Positions 26,048 through 34,918 are shown, counted from the stretch's first letter. The stretch is 64,000 bases of DNA from Peribacillus simplex (GCF_001578185.1 NZ_CP011008.1:4802001-4866000); one strand, 5' to 3'. The notes: a model not told the origin generated them from the letters alone. Made by a program: numbers and translations.

Positions 26048-26395
26048 ATGAACATAATAATGCGTTTTCTTATCAACGGGCTGGTATTGCTCGTTATTGA
26101 CTGGCTTCTCGACTCCATCACGATTAAATCTTATGGCACAGCCCTGCTGGCGGTTTTTATATTATCAATCATGAACTTGCTGGTTAGACCCATTCTACAA
26201 CTTATCACATTGCCGATCACCATCCTGACGTTCGGATTGTTTTCTTTCATTATCAATGCTTTCACATTCCAAATCACTTCCTATGTAGTCAGTGGCTTTG
26301 TCATACATTCTTTTTGGGGAGCTTTAATCGGATCATTGTTATTGAGTTTCATTCAGAGTCTTCTTATAAAAAAGAGTAAAAAAAACCGTCAGTGA
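26048..26395 (+). CDS. yvlD: Phage holin family 4/YvlD-type membrane protein
   Basis: 115-residue protein with four membrane helices and a short basic tail (KKSKKNRQ), of the phage_holin_4_2/YvlD family. In B. subtilis yvlD belongs to the cell-envelope-stress operon yvlABCD; here it stands alone. AGGAGGAG lies about 8 bases before the ATG, and a TATAAT at 26006-26011 is a likely -10. The terminator stem overlaps its last codons. Confidence 0.85.
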   Translation: MNIIMRFLINGLVLLVIDWLLDSITIKSYGTALLAVFILSIMNLLVRPILQLITLPITILTFGLFSFIINAFTFQITSYVVSGFVIHSFWGALIGSLLLSFIQSLLIKKSKKNRQ

Positions 26396-26409
26396 TGCTG
26401 ACGGTTTTT
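26380..26409 (+). terminator. Terminator of yvlD
   Basis: AAAACCGTCAG/CTGACGGTTTT stem with TGATG loop; it overlaps the stop codon. Confidence 0.88.
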
Positions 26410-26781
26410 AGTATCCATGCCACTTTCATAACAGCCTTCGATATTTCCCGGGCTATTTCCCCAAATTCCGCAAACCTTCACAGGCTGTATTCGTCCATCT
26501 TTGACAATTAACAAGGAATAACCGTACATACCGATTTATCTGGAAATGGAACGAATCGATTTATGGAGGAATGACCTGTTCACAAAGCTAAACCAAGTTT
26601 TATACTGTCCTTTATGCTCAGATTCCCCCTTGCACGAAATCATCGATGACCGTACAGGAATATCGAAAGGACTACTAAAGTCGCCCTTTGATAAGTGCTT
26701 ATTCACTACATAGATTCACTTCTTTTCGTATTACTTTTTCCGCATCTTCAAATTCCGCATTAGTAAAACGGTAAATTTACA
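26410..26781. other. Intergenic region, no recognised gene
   Basis: About 370 bases upstream of the ArsR-type promoter. A short minus-strand frame (from 26535, about 46 codons) has no ribosome site and is not called. Confidence 0.45.
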
Positions 26782-26809
26782 TTTACAAATCTATAAAAAT
26801 AGATATAAT
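26782..26809 (+). promoter_or_regulatory. Promoter with palindromic operator for the ArsR/MFS locus
   Basis: TTTACA (26782-26787), 16 bases and TATAAT (26804-26809). The spacer holds a perfect palindrome ATCTAT-AAAA-ATAGAT (26789-26804). The expected transcription start falls at about 26816, next to the ATG at 26817, suggesting a leaderless message. Confidence 0.7.
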
Positions 26810-26816
26810 GATTTAT

Positions 26817-27128
26817 ATGGAACCTACATTAATCTATAAAGCTTTATCAAACGATACACGTCGTCAAATTTTGCTATGGCTAAAAAATCCAGAGAAGTTC
26901 TTTAATGAAAAGCCTTATTTTCAACAAGGTCTAAATTTTCAAGTTGGTGTATGTGTGGGAGATATTCAGGTTAAATCGGGGCTTGCCCAATCTGTCATCT
27001 CTAGTTATTTGTTAACCATGCAAAAGGCTGGTCTGTTGGAGTCTGAGCGAATCGGAAAGTGGACTTATTATCGTCGGAATGAAAAAACAATACATGAATT
27101 TTCCGAGTACATTCAAAAAGAACTATAA
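26817..27128 (+). CDS. ArsR-family helix-turn-helix regulator
   Basis: 103 residues with a winged helix: IYKALSNDTRRQILLWL (helix 1-2), SGLAQSVISSYLLTMQKAGLLESERIGKW (recognition helix and wing start), YYRRNEKTIHEF. The typical CXC metal site of ArsR/CadC is absent; a lone VGVCVGD cysteine lies before the recognition helix. It precedes an MFS exporter by 128 bases and its promoter carries a palindrome in the spacer, so it probably represses itself and the exporter. The frame also allows an ATG at 26808, inside the -10 box; 26817 is preferred. Confidence 0.82.
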   Translation: MEPTLIYKALSNDTRRQILLWLKNPEKFFNEKPYFQQGLNFQVGVCVGDIQVKSGLAQSVISSYLLTMQKAGLLESERIGKWTYYRRNEKTIHEFSEYIQKEL

Positions 27129-27166
27129 AATAAACGTAAAGGAGGTCATTCTTTTTTTGTTTTTAC

Positions 27167-27178
27167 ATATCTAGATAT
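27167..27178. promoter_or_regulatory. Palindrome upstream of the MFS exporter, possible ArsR operator
   Basis: ATATCTAGATAT, followed by a further AGATAT half, lies 79 bases before the MFS start and shares ATCTA/TAGAT halves with the operator at 26789-26804. Confidence 0.5.
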
Positions 27179-27256
27179 ACAGATATTTAATTTTATAAAT
27201 GATTTTAATCTGTATATAAATTAAGGAATATACAATAGGAATGGAGATTTTTATTA

Positions 27257-28432
27257 ATGAAAACAGTTAACCCTTTGCTTATCATTATGTTGGCTCTAGG
27301 CGTATTCGGCATTATTACAACTGAAATGGGTATTGTGGGAGTCCTACCCCAGATCACTCAAAAATTTAATATAACAGCTTCACAAGCAGGTTTACTTGTA
27401 AGTATATTTGCTTTAATTGTTGCCATTTCAGGTCCATTCTTGACCTTACTCGCTTCTGGAATTAATCGTAAAGTAATTCTATTAACCTCAGTATTTATGT
27501 TCACGATTTCAAATATTATTTATGCATGTACAACGAAATTTGATATCATGCTAGCTTTCCGTATACTACCCGCCATTTTTCATCCTGTCTTTTTTTCGAT
27601 AGCCCTTGTGACTGCAGCCAAAATTGTTCCTCCGGAAAAAAGTAACCAAGCAGTTACAAAGGTTTTTGCCGGAATTACTTTCGGATTTGCATTTGGTGTA
27701 CCTTTAACTTCTTATTTCGCGGAAAAGTTTTCGTTAGAAACTGCTTTCCTATTTGGGGCTGTTGTAAATGCGATTGCTTTTGTAGGAATATTATTGTGGC
27801 TTCCTTCCATGCCTAATGAGGAAAAAATGTCTTATGGCAAGCAGCTTGGAATATTACGTAAACCGGGATTATGGTTAAACATCGCCGCCGTTATGTTTAT
27901 CTTTGCAGCAATGTTCTCTGTATACAGCTACTTTGCCGAATATCTTGGACAATTAACACATATGAATGGTTCGTTGATTAGTGTAATGTTGATGGCGTTT
28001 GGTCTAATCATGATTTTTGGGAATTTTTTATTTGGTGGATTCTTGCGAAAAAGCATAACTAAGACCGTTATAATGTTTCCCCTTCTATACATAGTAATTT
28101 ATTTATTCGCTTATTTTTTGGGCTCTTATTTAATTCCGATGATTCTAATGGTTTTCATTTGGGGAATAGTTCATTCTGGTGGTCTAATTGTCAGTCAAAC
28201 ATGGTTGACAACTGAAGCGAACGAAGCACCTGAATTCGGCAACAGCTTGTTTGTCTCATTTTCAAATCTTGGAATTACTATAGGCGTGTCTATTGGTGGT
28301 TGGTTTATTTCTCACTTAGGAATACATCAACTCATCTGGAGCGGAATTGTGTTTGCATTGCTAGCTTTCTTTTTGATCATGATAAAAATTAAAATTTTCA
28401 GCTCGAACGTAGAGGGAGTTAACGTAGCGTAG
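27257..28432 (+). CDS. MFS efflux transporter (AraJ/YdhP-like, DHA1 type)
   Basis: 391 residues with twelve predicted membrane helices; the N-terminal GIITTEMGIVGVLPQI is the signature of the drug/sugar efflux branch (AraJ, YdhP, NepI). The helix 2-3 loop is GINRKVIL. It probably exports a small toxic compound sensed by the ArsR-like regulator in front of it; the substrate cannot be named. AATGGAGA lies about 10 bases before the ATG. The fragment of an endonuclease gene starts 14 bases downstream. Confidence 0.87.
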   Translation: MKTVNPLLIIMLALGVFGIITTEMGIVGVLPQITQKFNITASQAGLLVSIFALIVAISGPFLTLLASGINRKVILLTSVFMFTISNIIYACTTKFDIMLAFRILPAIFHPVFFSIALVTAAKIVPPEKSNQAVTKVFAGITFGFAFGVPLTSYFAEKFSLETAFLFGAVVNAIAFVGILLWLPSMPNEEKMSYGKQLGILRKPGLWLNIAAVMFIFAAMFSVYSYFAEYLGQLTHMNGSLISVMLMAFGLIMIFGNFLFGGFLRKSITKTVIMFPLLYIVIYLFAYFLGSYLIPMILMVFIWGIVHSGGLIVSQTWLTTEANEAPEFGNSLFVSFSNLGITIGVSIGGWFISHLGIHQLIWSGIVFALLAFFLIMIKIKIFSSNVEGVNVA

Positions 28433-28445
28433 GTTCGTGAATTGA

Positions 28446-28718
28446 ATGAACAGTGAAATTGCTCGAATGCTGTTTTAAATGGCCGTTCATTACGGTGAAA
28501 GTGGTGAAATTGATTTAGAACTAAATAATCAAGTGAGCAGCTGCACCAATCCCTATCATGGAAAGTTGGCGGTCCTGCTGGAATGGAACGAACATGACCC
28601 AGCAGATACTTTTGAACGAAAAGAAATCGAAATGAAAATCATTTATAATAAAAATTACTATAATCGATAATCGCAACCCTTTCATAGATCACCCGGAATT
28701 GGCCCTCAGCCACCTGTC
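28446..28718 (+). pseudogene. Decayed endonuclease I (Bsn/YurI-type extracellular nuclease), C-terminal remnant
   Basis: The frame reads SEIARMLF-stop-MAVHYGESGEIDLELNNQ, then NPYHGKLAVLLEWNEHDPAD, then FERKEIEMKIIY; after a one-base shift it continues NRNPFIDHPELAL. These are the C-terminal motifs of Bacillus secreted nucleases Bsn and YurI. A TAA replaces a conserved Tyr codon and a frameshift precedes the last motif. The N-terminal catalytic part is missing. This explains the 63-codon open frame at 28479, which should not be called a gene. Confidence 0.8.
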
Positions 28719-28877
28719 ATGATTAAACGAAAAAGCCGTTTCTTTTTATGGGACAGCTTTTTCTTATTTAAAAGTCTAAATTTTTAGAAAAATCACATAA
28801 TTATATTTTATTTAAATAGCAATCTATTTTAATATTATAAAAATTCCAACTTTTTTTATATTGCTAACACCTTTTAT
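28719..28877. other. Intergenic region with weak hairpin
   Basis: AT-rich. An AAAAAGC/GCTTTTT pair around a long loop at about 28729-28766 may be an old terminator of the nuclease gene. No gene seen. Confidence 0.4.
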
Positions 28878-28929
28878 AGTAAGCGTTTTCATTTTTTTAC
28901 TTTACAAACTTTCTATTAAAATATATTAT
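28878..28929 (+). promoter_or_regulatory. Amino acid permease promoter with upstream cre site
   Basis: AGTAAGCGTTTTCA (28878-28891) matches the CcpA cre consensus at all but the first base. Just downstream are TTTACA (28901-28906), a 17-base spacer and TATTAT (28924-28929). The leader is about 100 nt. Confidence 0.7.
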
Positions 28930-29036
28930 TTAGTTGTAATATTATGTGAAAAATCAATAAATAATATGTATTCAGCTCTACTAGTGATAAAATGCTAGAT
29001 AGAGAAAATTAAACTCCAAAAGAAAAGGGGAAACTT

Positions 29037-30404
29037 ATGCAAAACTCCAAAGAATCTCAACTGCATAGAGGTTTGGAAGAAAGACATATCGCATTAATGT
29101 CTCTTGGCGCAGCAATTGGAGTCGGTTTATTTCTCGGATCGGCATCTGCGATTAAATTAGCTGGCCCAGCCATTATTATTTCTTATGCTATCGGCGGGCT
29201 TATGATCTATCTTATCATGCGGGCACTAGGGGAAATGGCGATCAAAAATCCAGTCGCAGGCTCTTTCAGTCGCTATGCAAGTGAATTTGTCGGTCCTCTT
29301 GCCGGATATATAACCGGTTGGAATTACTGGTTCGTTTGGATTGCCACCTGTATGGCTGAAATTACGGCAGTCGGAATCTATATGCAATTTTGGTTCCCTG
29401 GGACTCCACAATGGGCTTGGGCGTTAGCCGCACTTGCCATCATGACAACGATTAACTTTCTTGCTGTAAAAGCTTACGGTGAATTGGAGTTTTGGTTCGC
29501 CTTAGTTAAAATAGTTACAATCATCCTTATGATCGTTCTTGGCTTCGGGATGATTATCTTTGGACTGGGGAACGGCGGAATCGCGGTTGGATTCGGTAAC
29601 CTATTTGAACATGGTGGATTTTTCCCTAATGGAATATCCGGTGTCATCCTCTCTTTCCAAATGGTCATGTTCGCCTATTTGGGAATTGAAATGCTCGGTG
29701 TAACCGCAGGTGAAGTCAAAAATCCAGAAAAATCTTTAAAAAGAGCCATCGATACCGTCTTTTATCGAATTTTACTTTTTTACGTTTTAGCTCTTACTGT
29801 CATTCTATCGATTACTCCGTGGGATCAAATGAATGGAAAAGACAGCCCATTCGTTATGATGTTTGATAAAATCGGTATACCAGGCGCAGCAGGAATCATT
29901 CAGTTTGTCGTACTGACAGCGGCCCTTTCATCTTGTAACAGCGGGATCTTCAGTACAGGAAGAATGTTATTCAACCTAGCGCAGCAAGGTGAATCACCTA
30001 AAAGTTTCGAACGTACTACAAAGTCAGGCGTTCCTGGCGTTGCCATTATCGTTTCAGCTGTAGTTCTACTTTTCGGTGTTTACCTTAACTACATGGAAGC
30101 CGAGAAAGTTTTCAGTTACGTTACAAGTGTCGCCACATTTGGTGCACTCTGGACATGGGGAACCATACTTGTCACACAGATCATCTCTAGACGGAAAATG
30201 AGTCCGGGAGAAAAACAAGGCTTAGCTTACAAGATGCCACTTTTCCCATTCACTTCTTATTTCACTCTAGCCTTTTTAGTATTCGTAATGGTTATACTCG
30301 GCTTTTCTGCAGATACAAGAATTGCTCTTATCGTTGGTCCAATCTGGATCGTCCTGTTGGTAGTCCTGTATTATGTGACCGGATTGAATAAACGAAAAGG
30401 ATAA
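29037..30404 (+). CDS. Amino acid permease, APC superfamily (AAT family; ProY/AlaP-like)
   Basis: 455 residues and twelve predicted membrane helices. The N-terminal LHRGLEERHIALMSLGAAIGVGLFLGSA and later NPVAGSFSRYASEFVGPLAGYITGWNYWF are signatures of the AAT group of amino acid/proton symporters (proline, GABA, alanine and aromatic permeases). The substrate cannot be fixed. AAAAGGGGAAACTT precedes the ATG. The promoter holds a cre site in an upstream position, suggesting CcpA control. It converges with a DUF4349 gene. Confidence 0.9.
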   Translation: MQNSKESQLHRGLEERHIALMSLGAAIGVGLFLGSASAIKLAGPAIIISYAIGGLMIYLIMRALGEMAIKNPVAGSFSRYASEFVGPLAGYITGWNYWFVWIATCMAEITAVGIYMQFWFPGTPQWAWALAALAIMTTINFLAVKAYGELEFWFALVKIVTIILMIVLGFGMIIFGLGNGGIAVGFGNLFEHGGFFPNGISGVILSFQMVMFAYLGIEMLGVTAGEVKNPEKSLKRAIDTVFYRILLFYVLALTVILSITPWDQMNGKDSPFVMMFDKIGIPGAAGIIQFVVLTAALSSCNSGIFSTGRMLFNLAQQGESPKSFERTTKSGVPGVAIIVSAVVLLFGVYLNYMEAEKVFSYVTSVATFGALWTWGTILVTQIISRRKMSPGEKQGLAYKMPLFPFTSYFTLAFLVFVMVILGFSADTRIALIVGPIWIVLLVVLYYVTGLNKRKG

Positions 30405-30408
30405 ATGC

Positions 30409-30448
30409 AAGAGGGTGCCCAAAACGAATTTGGGCACCCTCTTTTTTT
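30409..30448. terminator. Bidirectional terminator, permease/DUF4349 gene
   Basis: Perfect GAGGGTGCCCAAA/TTTGGGCACCCTC stem, small loop and eight Ts on the plus strand. Confidence 0.92.
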
Positions 30449-30455
30449 CTGCCTT

Positions 30456-31319
30456 TTACCTTTTACCCCTTCTTTTCATCGCCCAATGTACCACCGCACC
30501 AGCTCCGCCTAAAACAATGAGGATCGGCAAGTTTCCTATTATAAAAACAATGATCCCTGAGCCCGCTTTAAGTAATAGATTCGCACTTGTTGCAAGTTGT
30601 TTCTTCGTTCTCTCCCATGTATCCAGTTTTGCATTATCAATACCCGGTACCACGATCCGTTCCTGTGATAACGTGATTGTAACCGTCGAATATGAGGTCT
30701 GGTTTTCAAGATACTTCATTTGGCCGGTCAGCTGCTCGATTTCTTCTTGAAACGCGGCAAGATCGGATGATATTTTCAGCAAATCTTCCGTCTTCTTAGC
30801 GTCCTGCATGAATGCAAGTAATCTCTCTTCCACAGCCCGCTTTGACTTCAGTCTTGCCTTTAAATCTACATATTGCTCCGTTACATCCTGGCCTGTCACG
30901 TTCCTTCCGACCACTTCTGAAGCCTGCCCCTCGGTAACGACAAGAAAGTCCTGAAAACGAGCTTCCGGAATCCTGACTGTGATCGTACCTTCTACCCTCT
31001 CTTCATCTTCCCTGTATACATTGGACTCTACAATATAGCCGCCGTATTCGTTCGCCTTTCTTTCAATCTTCATTTGTGTTTTTTCTAGATTTTTTACTTT
31101 CAACTGAAGCTGTGCTTGGTGGATGACCATCCTATCATTTGTTGCCGCCTCTTTTTCCGCCTTCTTATCAGAAGCCTGTTCCCCTGATAAAGAGGAGTCC
31201 ATTTTACTTTCCGCTTTTTCTTCCTGTGACTTCGGTAAGGATTCTTCTTTATCATTACTACTACATGCCCCCAGGAAAAGAAACAAGCCGAAAATTAGTA
31301 TCACTTTTTTTCGATTCAT
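30456..31319 (-). CDS. DUF4349 domain lipoprotein
   Basis: 287 residues from the ATG at 31319 (MNRKKVILIFG), which has AAGGAGG 7 bases upstream. The lipobox LFLGAC puts Cys19 at the membrane. A charged, low-complexity linker follows, then the DUF4349 domain (VHQAQLQLKVKNLEKTQ, YGGYIVESNVYREDEERVEGTITVRIPEARF), a coiled coil, and a C-terminal membrane helix (IIVFIIGNLPILIVLGGAGAVV) with a basic end. Function unknown; anchored at both ends on the outer face of the membrane. Upstream codons to 31394 are an unlikely extension. Confidence 0.85.
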   Translation of the reverse strand: MNRKKVILIFGLFLFLGACSSNDKEESLPKSQEEKAESKMDSSLSGEQASDKKAEKEAATNDRMVIHQAQLQLKVKNLEKTQMKIERKANEYGGYIVESNVYREDEERVEGTITVRIPEARFQDFLVVTEGQASEVVGRNVTGQDVTEQYVDLKARLKSKRAVEERLLAFMQDAKKTEDLLKISSDLAAFQEEIEQLTGQMKYLENQTSYSTVTITLSQERIVVPGIDNAKLDTWERTKKQLATSANLLLKAGSGIIVFIIGNLPILIVLGGAGAVVHWAMKRRGKR

Positions 31320-31390
31320 CGGTATTCCTCCTTGTCTTAACATTACCGACGAATAATTTGGAAGAAAGTTACACTTTCGGATAAAAGGTG

Positions 31391-31596
31391 GCATTACAAA
31401 ACATCCAAATTATGTATAAAGATGGATGGTATATCGACTATAGAGAATTAGCTAAAAGTGGATTAGTTCCGGTTGTCTGAGGCTCAAATGAAGATGTATT
31501 GACCCACAAGAAATTCTAAAGAATTTTGAAAGCCTAGATGTATCAACACTTTCTAAAAGGCAAGAGTTTATTCTAACAATACAAAGGCAACAATAA
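31391..31596 (+). pseudogene. Decayed gene fragment of unknown family
   Basis: One frame reads QIMYKDGWYIDYRELAKSGL, then VPVV-stop; one frame over, from 31501, it continues DPQEILKNFESLDVSTLSK, then RQEFILTIQRQQ-stop. Both parts look like real protein and join with one shift, so this is probably the 3' end of a dead gene. There is no start or ribosome site. I do not recognise the family. Confidence 0.45.
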
Positions 31597-31611
31597 GAAT
31601 TATAATCAGCG

Positions 31612-32736
31612 ATGGGAAGTCGGGATATAGTGGAAAATTTCAAAATTAGCACTCGACAATTTGCAATAATCGTTATTCTATTTTCTGTAGGTACGACCAT
31701 CTTGGTGATTCCTGGAATCATGGCTCAAGAGGTAAAACAAGATGCTTGGATTGCAGCTGTATTCGGTATAGGCATAGGTTTATTGCTGGTGGCTTTATAT
31801 ATCGCCGTAGGCAGGATGTTCCCTACTATGACACTGGTAGAAATCAATGAAACAATTTTTGGCAAATGGTTAGGTAAGGCAGTCTCTCTTTCGTTTGTTT
31901 TATTTTCACTTTACTCAACGTCAGAACTATTGCTTTATGTTGGGAACTTCTTAACTACACAGATTATGCCTGATACACCAATTGAAGCGATCATTATTCT
32001 TTTCGCATGCATCTTAATAATGGGAATTCGACTTGGTCTTGAAACATTGGCTCGTTCTGCAGAATTGTTATTTCCTATCTTTGTTTTTTTATTCATAATT
32101 CTAGTGGTTTCAATATTATTACCTCCTGTTCAATATAAGTTTGAAAATATACAACCGGTATTTGAAGCAGGAATAAAACCGATGATTCATGCTGTTTTTC
32201 TTTTTACAGGTTTTTTTTCTTTGCCATTGATTGTTTTATTAATGATTTTTCCTGTTTCAGTGAATCAACAAAAAGCTGCAGAAAAAACCTTTTTTATCGG
32301 AGTACTAATCGCCGGAATCTGTTTACTCATCATAATCGCTTTAACTATTATAGTTTTAGGTGCAGATGCTAGTGCCAGAAACACGTATCCAAGTTATATT
32401 TTGGCCAGAAAAATAAACGTTGGCGATTTTTTCCAAAGGATTGAAGCAATAATGGCTATAATGTGGATTATCTCGATTTATTATAAAATGAGTTTTTACT
32501 TTTACGCTTCTGTTATAGGTCTTGCACATACATTTAATATGAAGAATTACCGGCCGCTTACGCTACCTTTAGGGATGGTCTTGGTTTCGCTTTCAGTACT
32601 TATACATCCCAATGTGGCCCATTCAATCAAATTTGATAAAGAAATTTGGCCCCTATATGTTTCAACGTACGGACTTGTTTTTCCTATTCTCTTATTAACA
32701 GTCAATGCATTCCGAAAAAAAATACATCAAAAGTAA
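31612..32736 (+). CDS. GerA-type germinant receptor, B subunit (spore permease)
   Basis: 374 residues with about ten membrane helices, of the endospore germination permease family (APC-like). It is the subunit of the spore inner-membrane receptor thought to bind the nutrient germinant. ISTRQFAIIVILFSVGTTILVIPG near the start is family-typical. The frame starts at ATG 31612; a GTG at 31630 (MENFKIST) is a more usual N-terminus and also possible. The C subunit follows, while the A subunit is encoded on the opposite strand. Confidence 0.9.
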   Translation: MGSRDIVENFKISTRQFAIIVILFSVGTTILVIPGIMAQEVKQDAWIAAVFGIGIGLLLVALYIAVGRMFPTMTLVEINETIFGKWLGKAVSLSFVLFSLYSTSELLLYVGNFLTTQIMPDTPIEAIIILFACILIMGIRLGLETLARSAELLFPIFVFLFIILVVSILLPPVQYKFENIQPVFEAGIKPMIHAVFLFTGFFSLPLIVLLMIFPVSVNQQKAAEKTFFIGVLIAGICLLIIIALTIIVLGADASARNTYPSYILARKINVGDFFQRIEAIMAIMWIISIYYKMSFYFYASVIGLAHTFNMKNYRPLTLPLGMVLVSLSVLIHPNVAHSIKFDKEIWPLYVSTYGLVFPILLLTVNAFRKKIHQK

Positions 32737-32840
32737 AAAACGTTCCTTTACTTCAGATTTTTAGAGTATAGATATTCCACATAACTATATTCTTCTCGGC
32801 TGAACCCCTATAAATGAATAGAGCGAAAGGAGTCTCGTCT

Positions 32841-34052
32841 ATGAAACGGAGCTATACCCTGTTTATCCTGCTAATCGTATTCCTGTTATTCACTACAGGT
32901 TGCTGGAACCGTCGTGAATTGAATGAACTAGCTATTGCGCTGGCCATAGGGATAGATAGTACAAAGGATGGTCAATTTCTCTTAACCGCCCAAGTGGTAA
33001 ATCCAGGAGAATTAGCTACGGGAAATAGCGGTGGTGGTACCGGTACATCTCCGACAGTCATCTATCAGGCGAAAGGGAAAACTGTCTTTGAGGCTTTCCG
33101 CAAAATGACCAAGGAATCCCCAAGAAAAATATATCCCTCACATCTTCGAATCCTCGTGATTGGTGAGTCATTAGCGAAAAAAGGAATTGGTAAACCGTTA
33201 GATCTTCTCACAAGGGACTGGGAACTGCGATCCGATTTTTATATCGTCGTAGCTAAGGGAATGAGAGCAGAAGAGATCCTGAAGGTGCCCACTTCTTTAG
33301 AAAAAATACCTGCAAATCAAATATTTGATGCCCTGGAAGTCTCAGCAACTGCATGGTCAGCGACAAGTTTCGTTAAGTTAGACGATCTGATCGCCGATAT
33401 TGTAAGTGATGGAAAACAACCGGTGTTAACAGGAATCCAAGCAGATATAAAAGGAGACAAAAAAACTTCTTTAAGCAAACAGAATATAGAAATGATTGAT
33501 CCCCCCGCTCGTTTGCATTTTCAAAAATTAGCGGTATTTAAATATGATAAATTAGTTGGCTGGTTAAATGAGATGCAAAGCAAAACGTATAACGTCATTA
33601 CAAACAAGGAGAAAAGTACTGTTGTGAATTTACCGTGTCCTAAAGGTGGAAAAGCTGTGTATGAAGTGAAAAGGTCAAACACGGAAATGAAAGGTAAGAT
33701 AAAGAATGGAGAACCTGAGATTGATCTAAATATTCATGTGGAAGGCAATTTAGGTGAAGTCGAATGTCATATTGATTTGACAAAACCAGAAACGATTGAA
33801 AAATTGGAGGAAATTTATGAAAAAGGAGCGAAGGAAGCGTTCAAAAAGTCAATAATAGAGGTACAGAAAAATGAAAAAGTGGACATTTTTGGATTTGGTG
33901 AGGCGATTCATCGAGCTGATCCTAAAGCCTGGAAAAAACTAAAAAAAGATTGGGATAAAAGTTTTGAGAACTTGCCTGTAAATATAAATGTAGAAGGAGA
34001 AATACGAAACGTAGGTACGGTTGGTAATTCCTTTTTAGAAAAGATCAAGTAA
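32841..34052 (+). CDS. Ger(x)C family germination lipoprotein, C subunit
   Basis: 403 residues. Signal peptide with lipobox FTTGC and the usual following WNRRELNELAIALAIGID; later blocks KTVFEAFRKMTKESPRKIYPSHLRILVIGE and the C-terminal EEIYEKGAKEAFKKSI are characteristic of GerC lipoproteins. It anchors on the outer face of the spore inner membrane with the A and B subunits. ATG at 32841 has AAAGGAG about 9 bases upstream; codons from 32814 are an extension. It lies 104 bases after the B gene. Confidence 0.93.
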   Translation: MKRSYTLFILLIVFLLFTTGCWNRRELNELAIALAIGIDSTKDGQFLLTAQVVNPGELATGNSGGGTGTSPTVIYQAKGKTVFEAFRKMTKESPRKIYPSHLRILVIGESLAKKGIGKPLDLLTRDWELRSDFYIVVAKGMRAEEILKVPTSLEKIPANQIFDALEVSATAWSATSFVKLDDLIADIVSDGKQPVLTGIQADIKGDKKTSLSKQNIEMIDPPARLHFQKLAVFKYDKLVGWLNEMQSKTYNVITNKEKSTVVNLPCPKGGKAVYEVKRSNTEMKGKIKNGEPEIDLNIHVEGNLGEVECHIDLTKPETIEKLEEIYEKGAKEAFKKSIIEVQKNEKVDIFGFGEAIHRADPKAWKKLKKDWDKSFENLPVNINVEGEIRNVGTVGNSFLEKIK

Positions 34053-34283
34053 CTGGTTTGCTTTATCAAGAAATGGGGTTATGTTGTTTCATGAAAGCCT
34101 TTAGGAATCTATTTGCACATGGCCCCTAATTGGTATACCACACAAAGGAATAAACCAAGGATTTTCCCATCATTTAGCGGAAAAGAAAAGGAACTTTCTC
34201 AAGCTCCCGTTTTGAAGGCCTCATTACTCCGAATCACACTGATTCATTTCTTTTAGCCATTCGTTATTAAATTGACCAATCTT
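34053..34283. other. Intergenic region between convergent ger units
   Basis: No gene, clear terminator or repeat recognised between the GerC stop and the orphan frame that follows. Confidence 0.45.
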
Positions 34284-34490
34284 TTAATTCATGTCTACAT
34301 TATGATCGACATGAGGATCATTTTCCGCCAATGAATGCGCTTCTTCAAGTGTATCTGTAAAGTAGCCTGAATCATCCATGAAAGGCCCGCTTTCAAAATC
34401 TTTCCCTTTCTGATCAGATTCGTCTAAATACTCGATATGAAGCGGACACACTTGCTTATCTTTCCATTCTAAACATCTTTTGTTCGTTTT
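34284..34490 (-). other. Orphan open frame directly after, and in frame with, the ger D-gene stop
   Basis: Immediately after the TGA of the D gene the same frame stays open for 68 codons: KTNKRCLEWKDKQVCPLHIE, then YLDESDQKGKDFESGPFMDD, then SGYFTDTLEEAHSLAENDPH, ending VDHNVDMN-stop. It looks like real acidic, cysteine-bearing protein. The first possible start is a GTG at 34451, with only weak GGAAAGA upstream. It may be a small gene with an altered start or a 3' gene fragment. I do not recognise the family. Confidence 0.4.
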
Positions 34491-34724
34491 TCACTTCAAT
34501 ACTTTCTCAATCATGTCAGAAAGCGGCTTATAAATAGCTGTAACCCAATCTAGTGGATTGGGAACCTTGATATTCAGTGCTTGGGCAACGCTTAACGCGG
34601 TTCCGAATAGTAGAATAATGGAAAAAATCCATAGTTCCTTTTTTAATTTTTTCCTCAAAAGATAAGGAACATCAATCGCGATAATCCCAGCGACGATGAC
34701 AAGGATTCCTGCAACACCCACCAC
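34491..34724 (-). CDS. Small GerA-receptor D subunit (two-helix membrane protein)
   Basis: 77 residues with two membrane helices (VGVAGILVIVAGIIAIDVPY and WIFSIILLFGTALSVAQ) and a short amphipathic end. Small two-helix D proteins of this size accompany many GerA-type operons and modulate receptor function. GTG start with AAAGGAG 9 bases upstream. It follows the A-subunit gene by about 195 bases on the same strand, supporting membership of the receptor locus. Confidence 0.75.
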   Translation of the reverse strand: MVGVAGILVIVAGIIAIDVPYLLRKKLKKELWIFSIILLFGTALSVAQALNIKVPNPLDWVTAIYKPLSDMIEKVLK

Positions 34725-34918
34725 TATTGACTACTCCTTTCCCTAATTCGCTTTATAACAGAATGGGATACCGTACGGTCATATCTTTGTCTCTACCTTA
34801 CATCAACATTGTTTATTTCCAATCCAACTTATACCACTTGGTAGCTTTTGACTTCATCCAATCTGAATAGAAGCATTTTGTGTATTTTGATGCCCATTAC
34901 ATAACTTTGGTTTCAATC

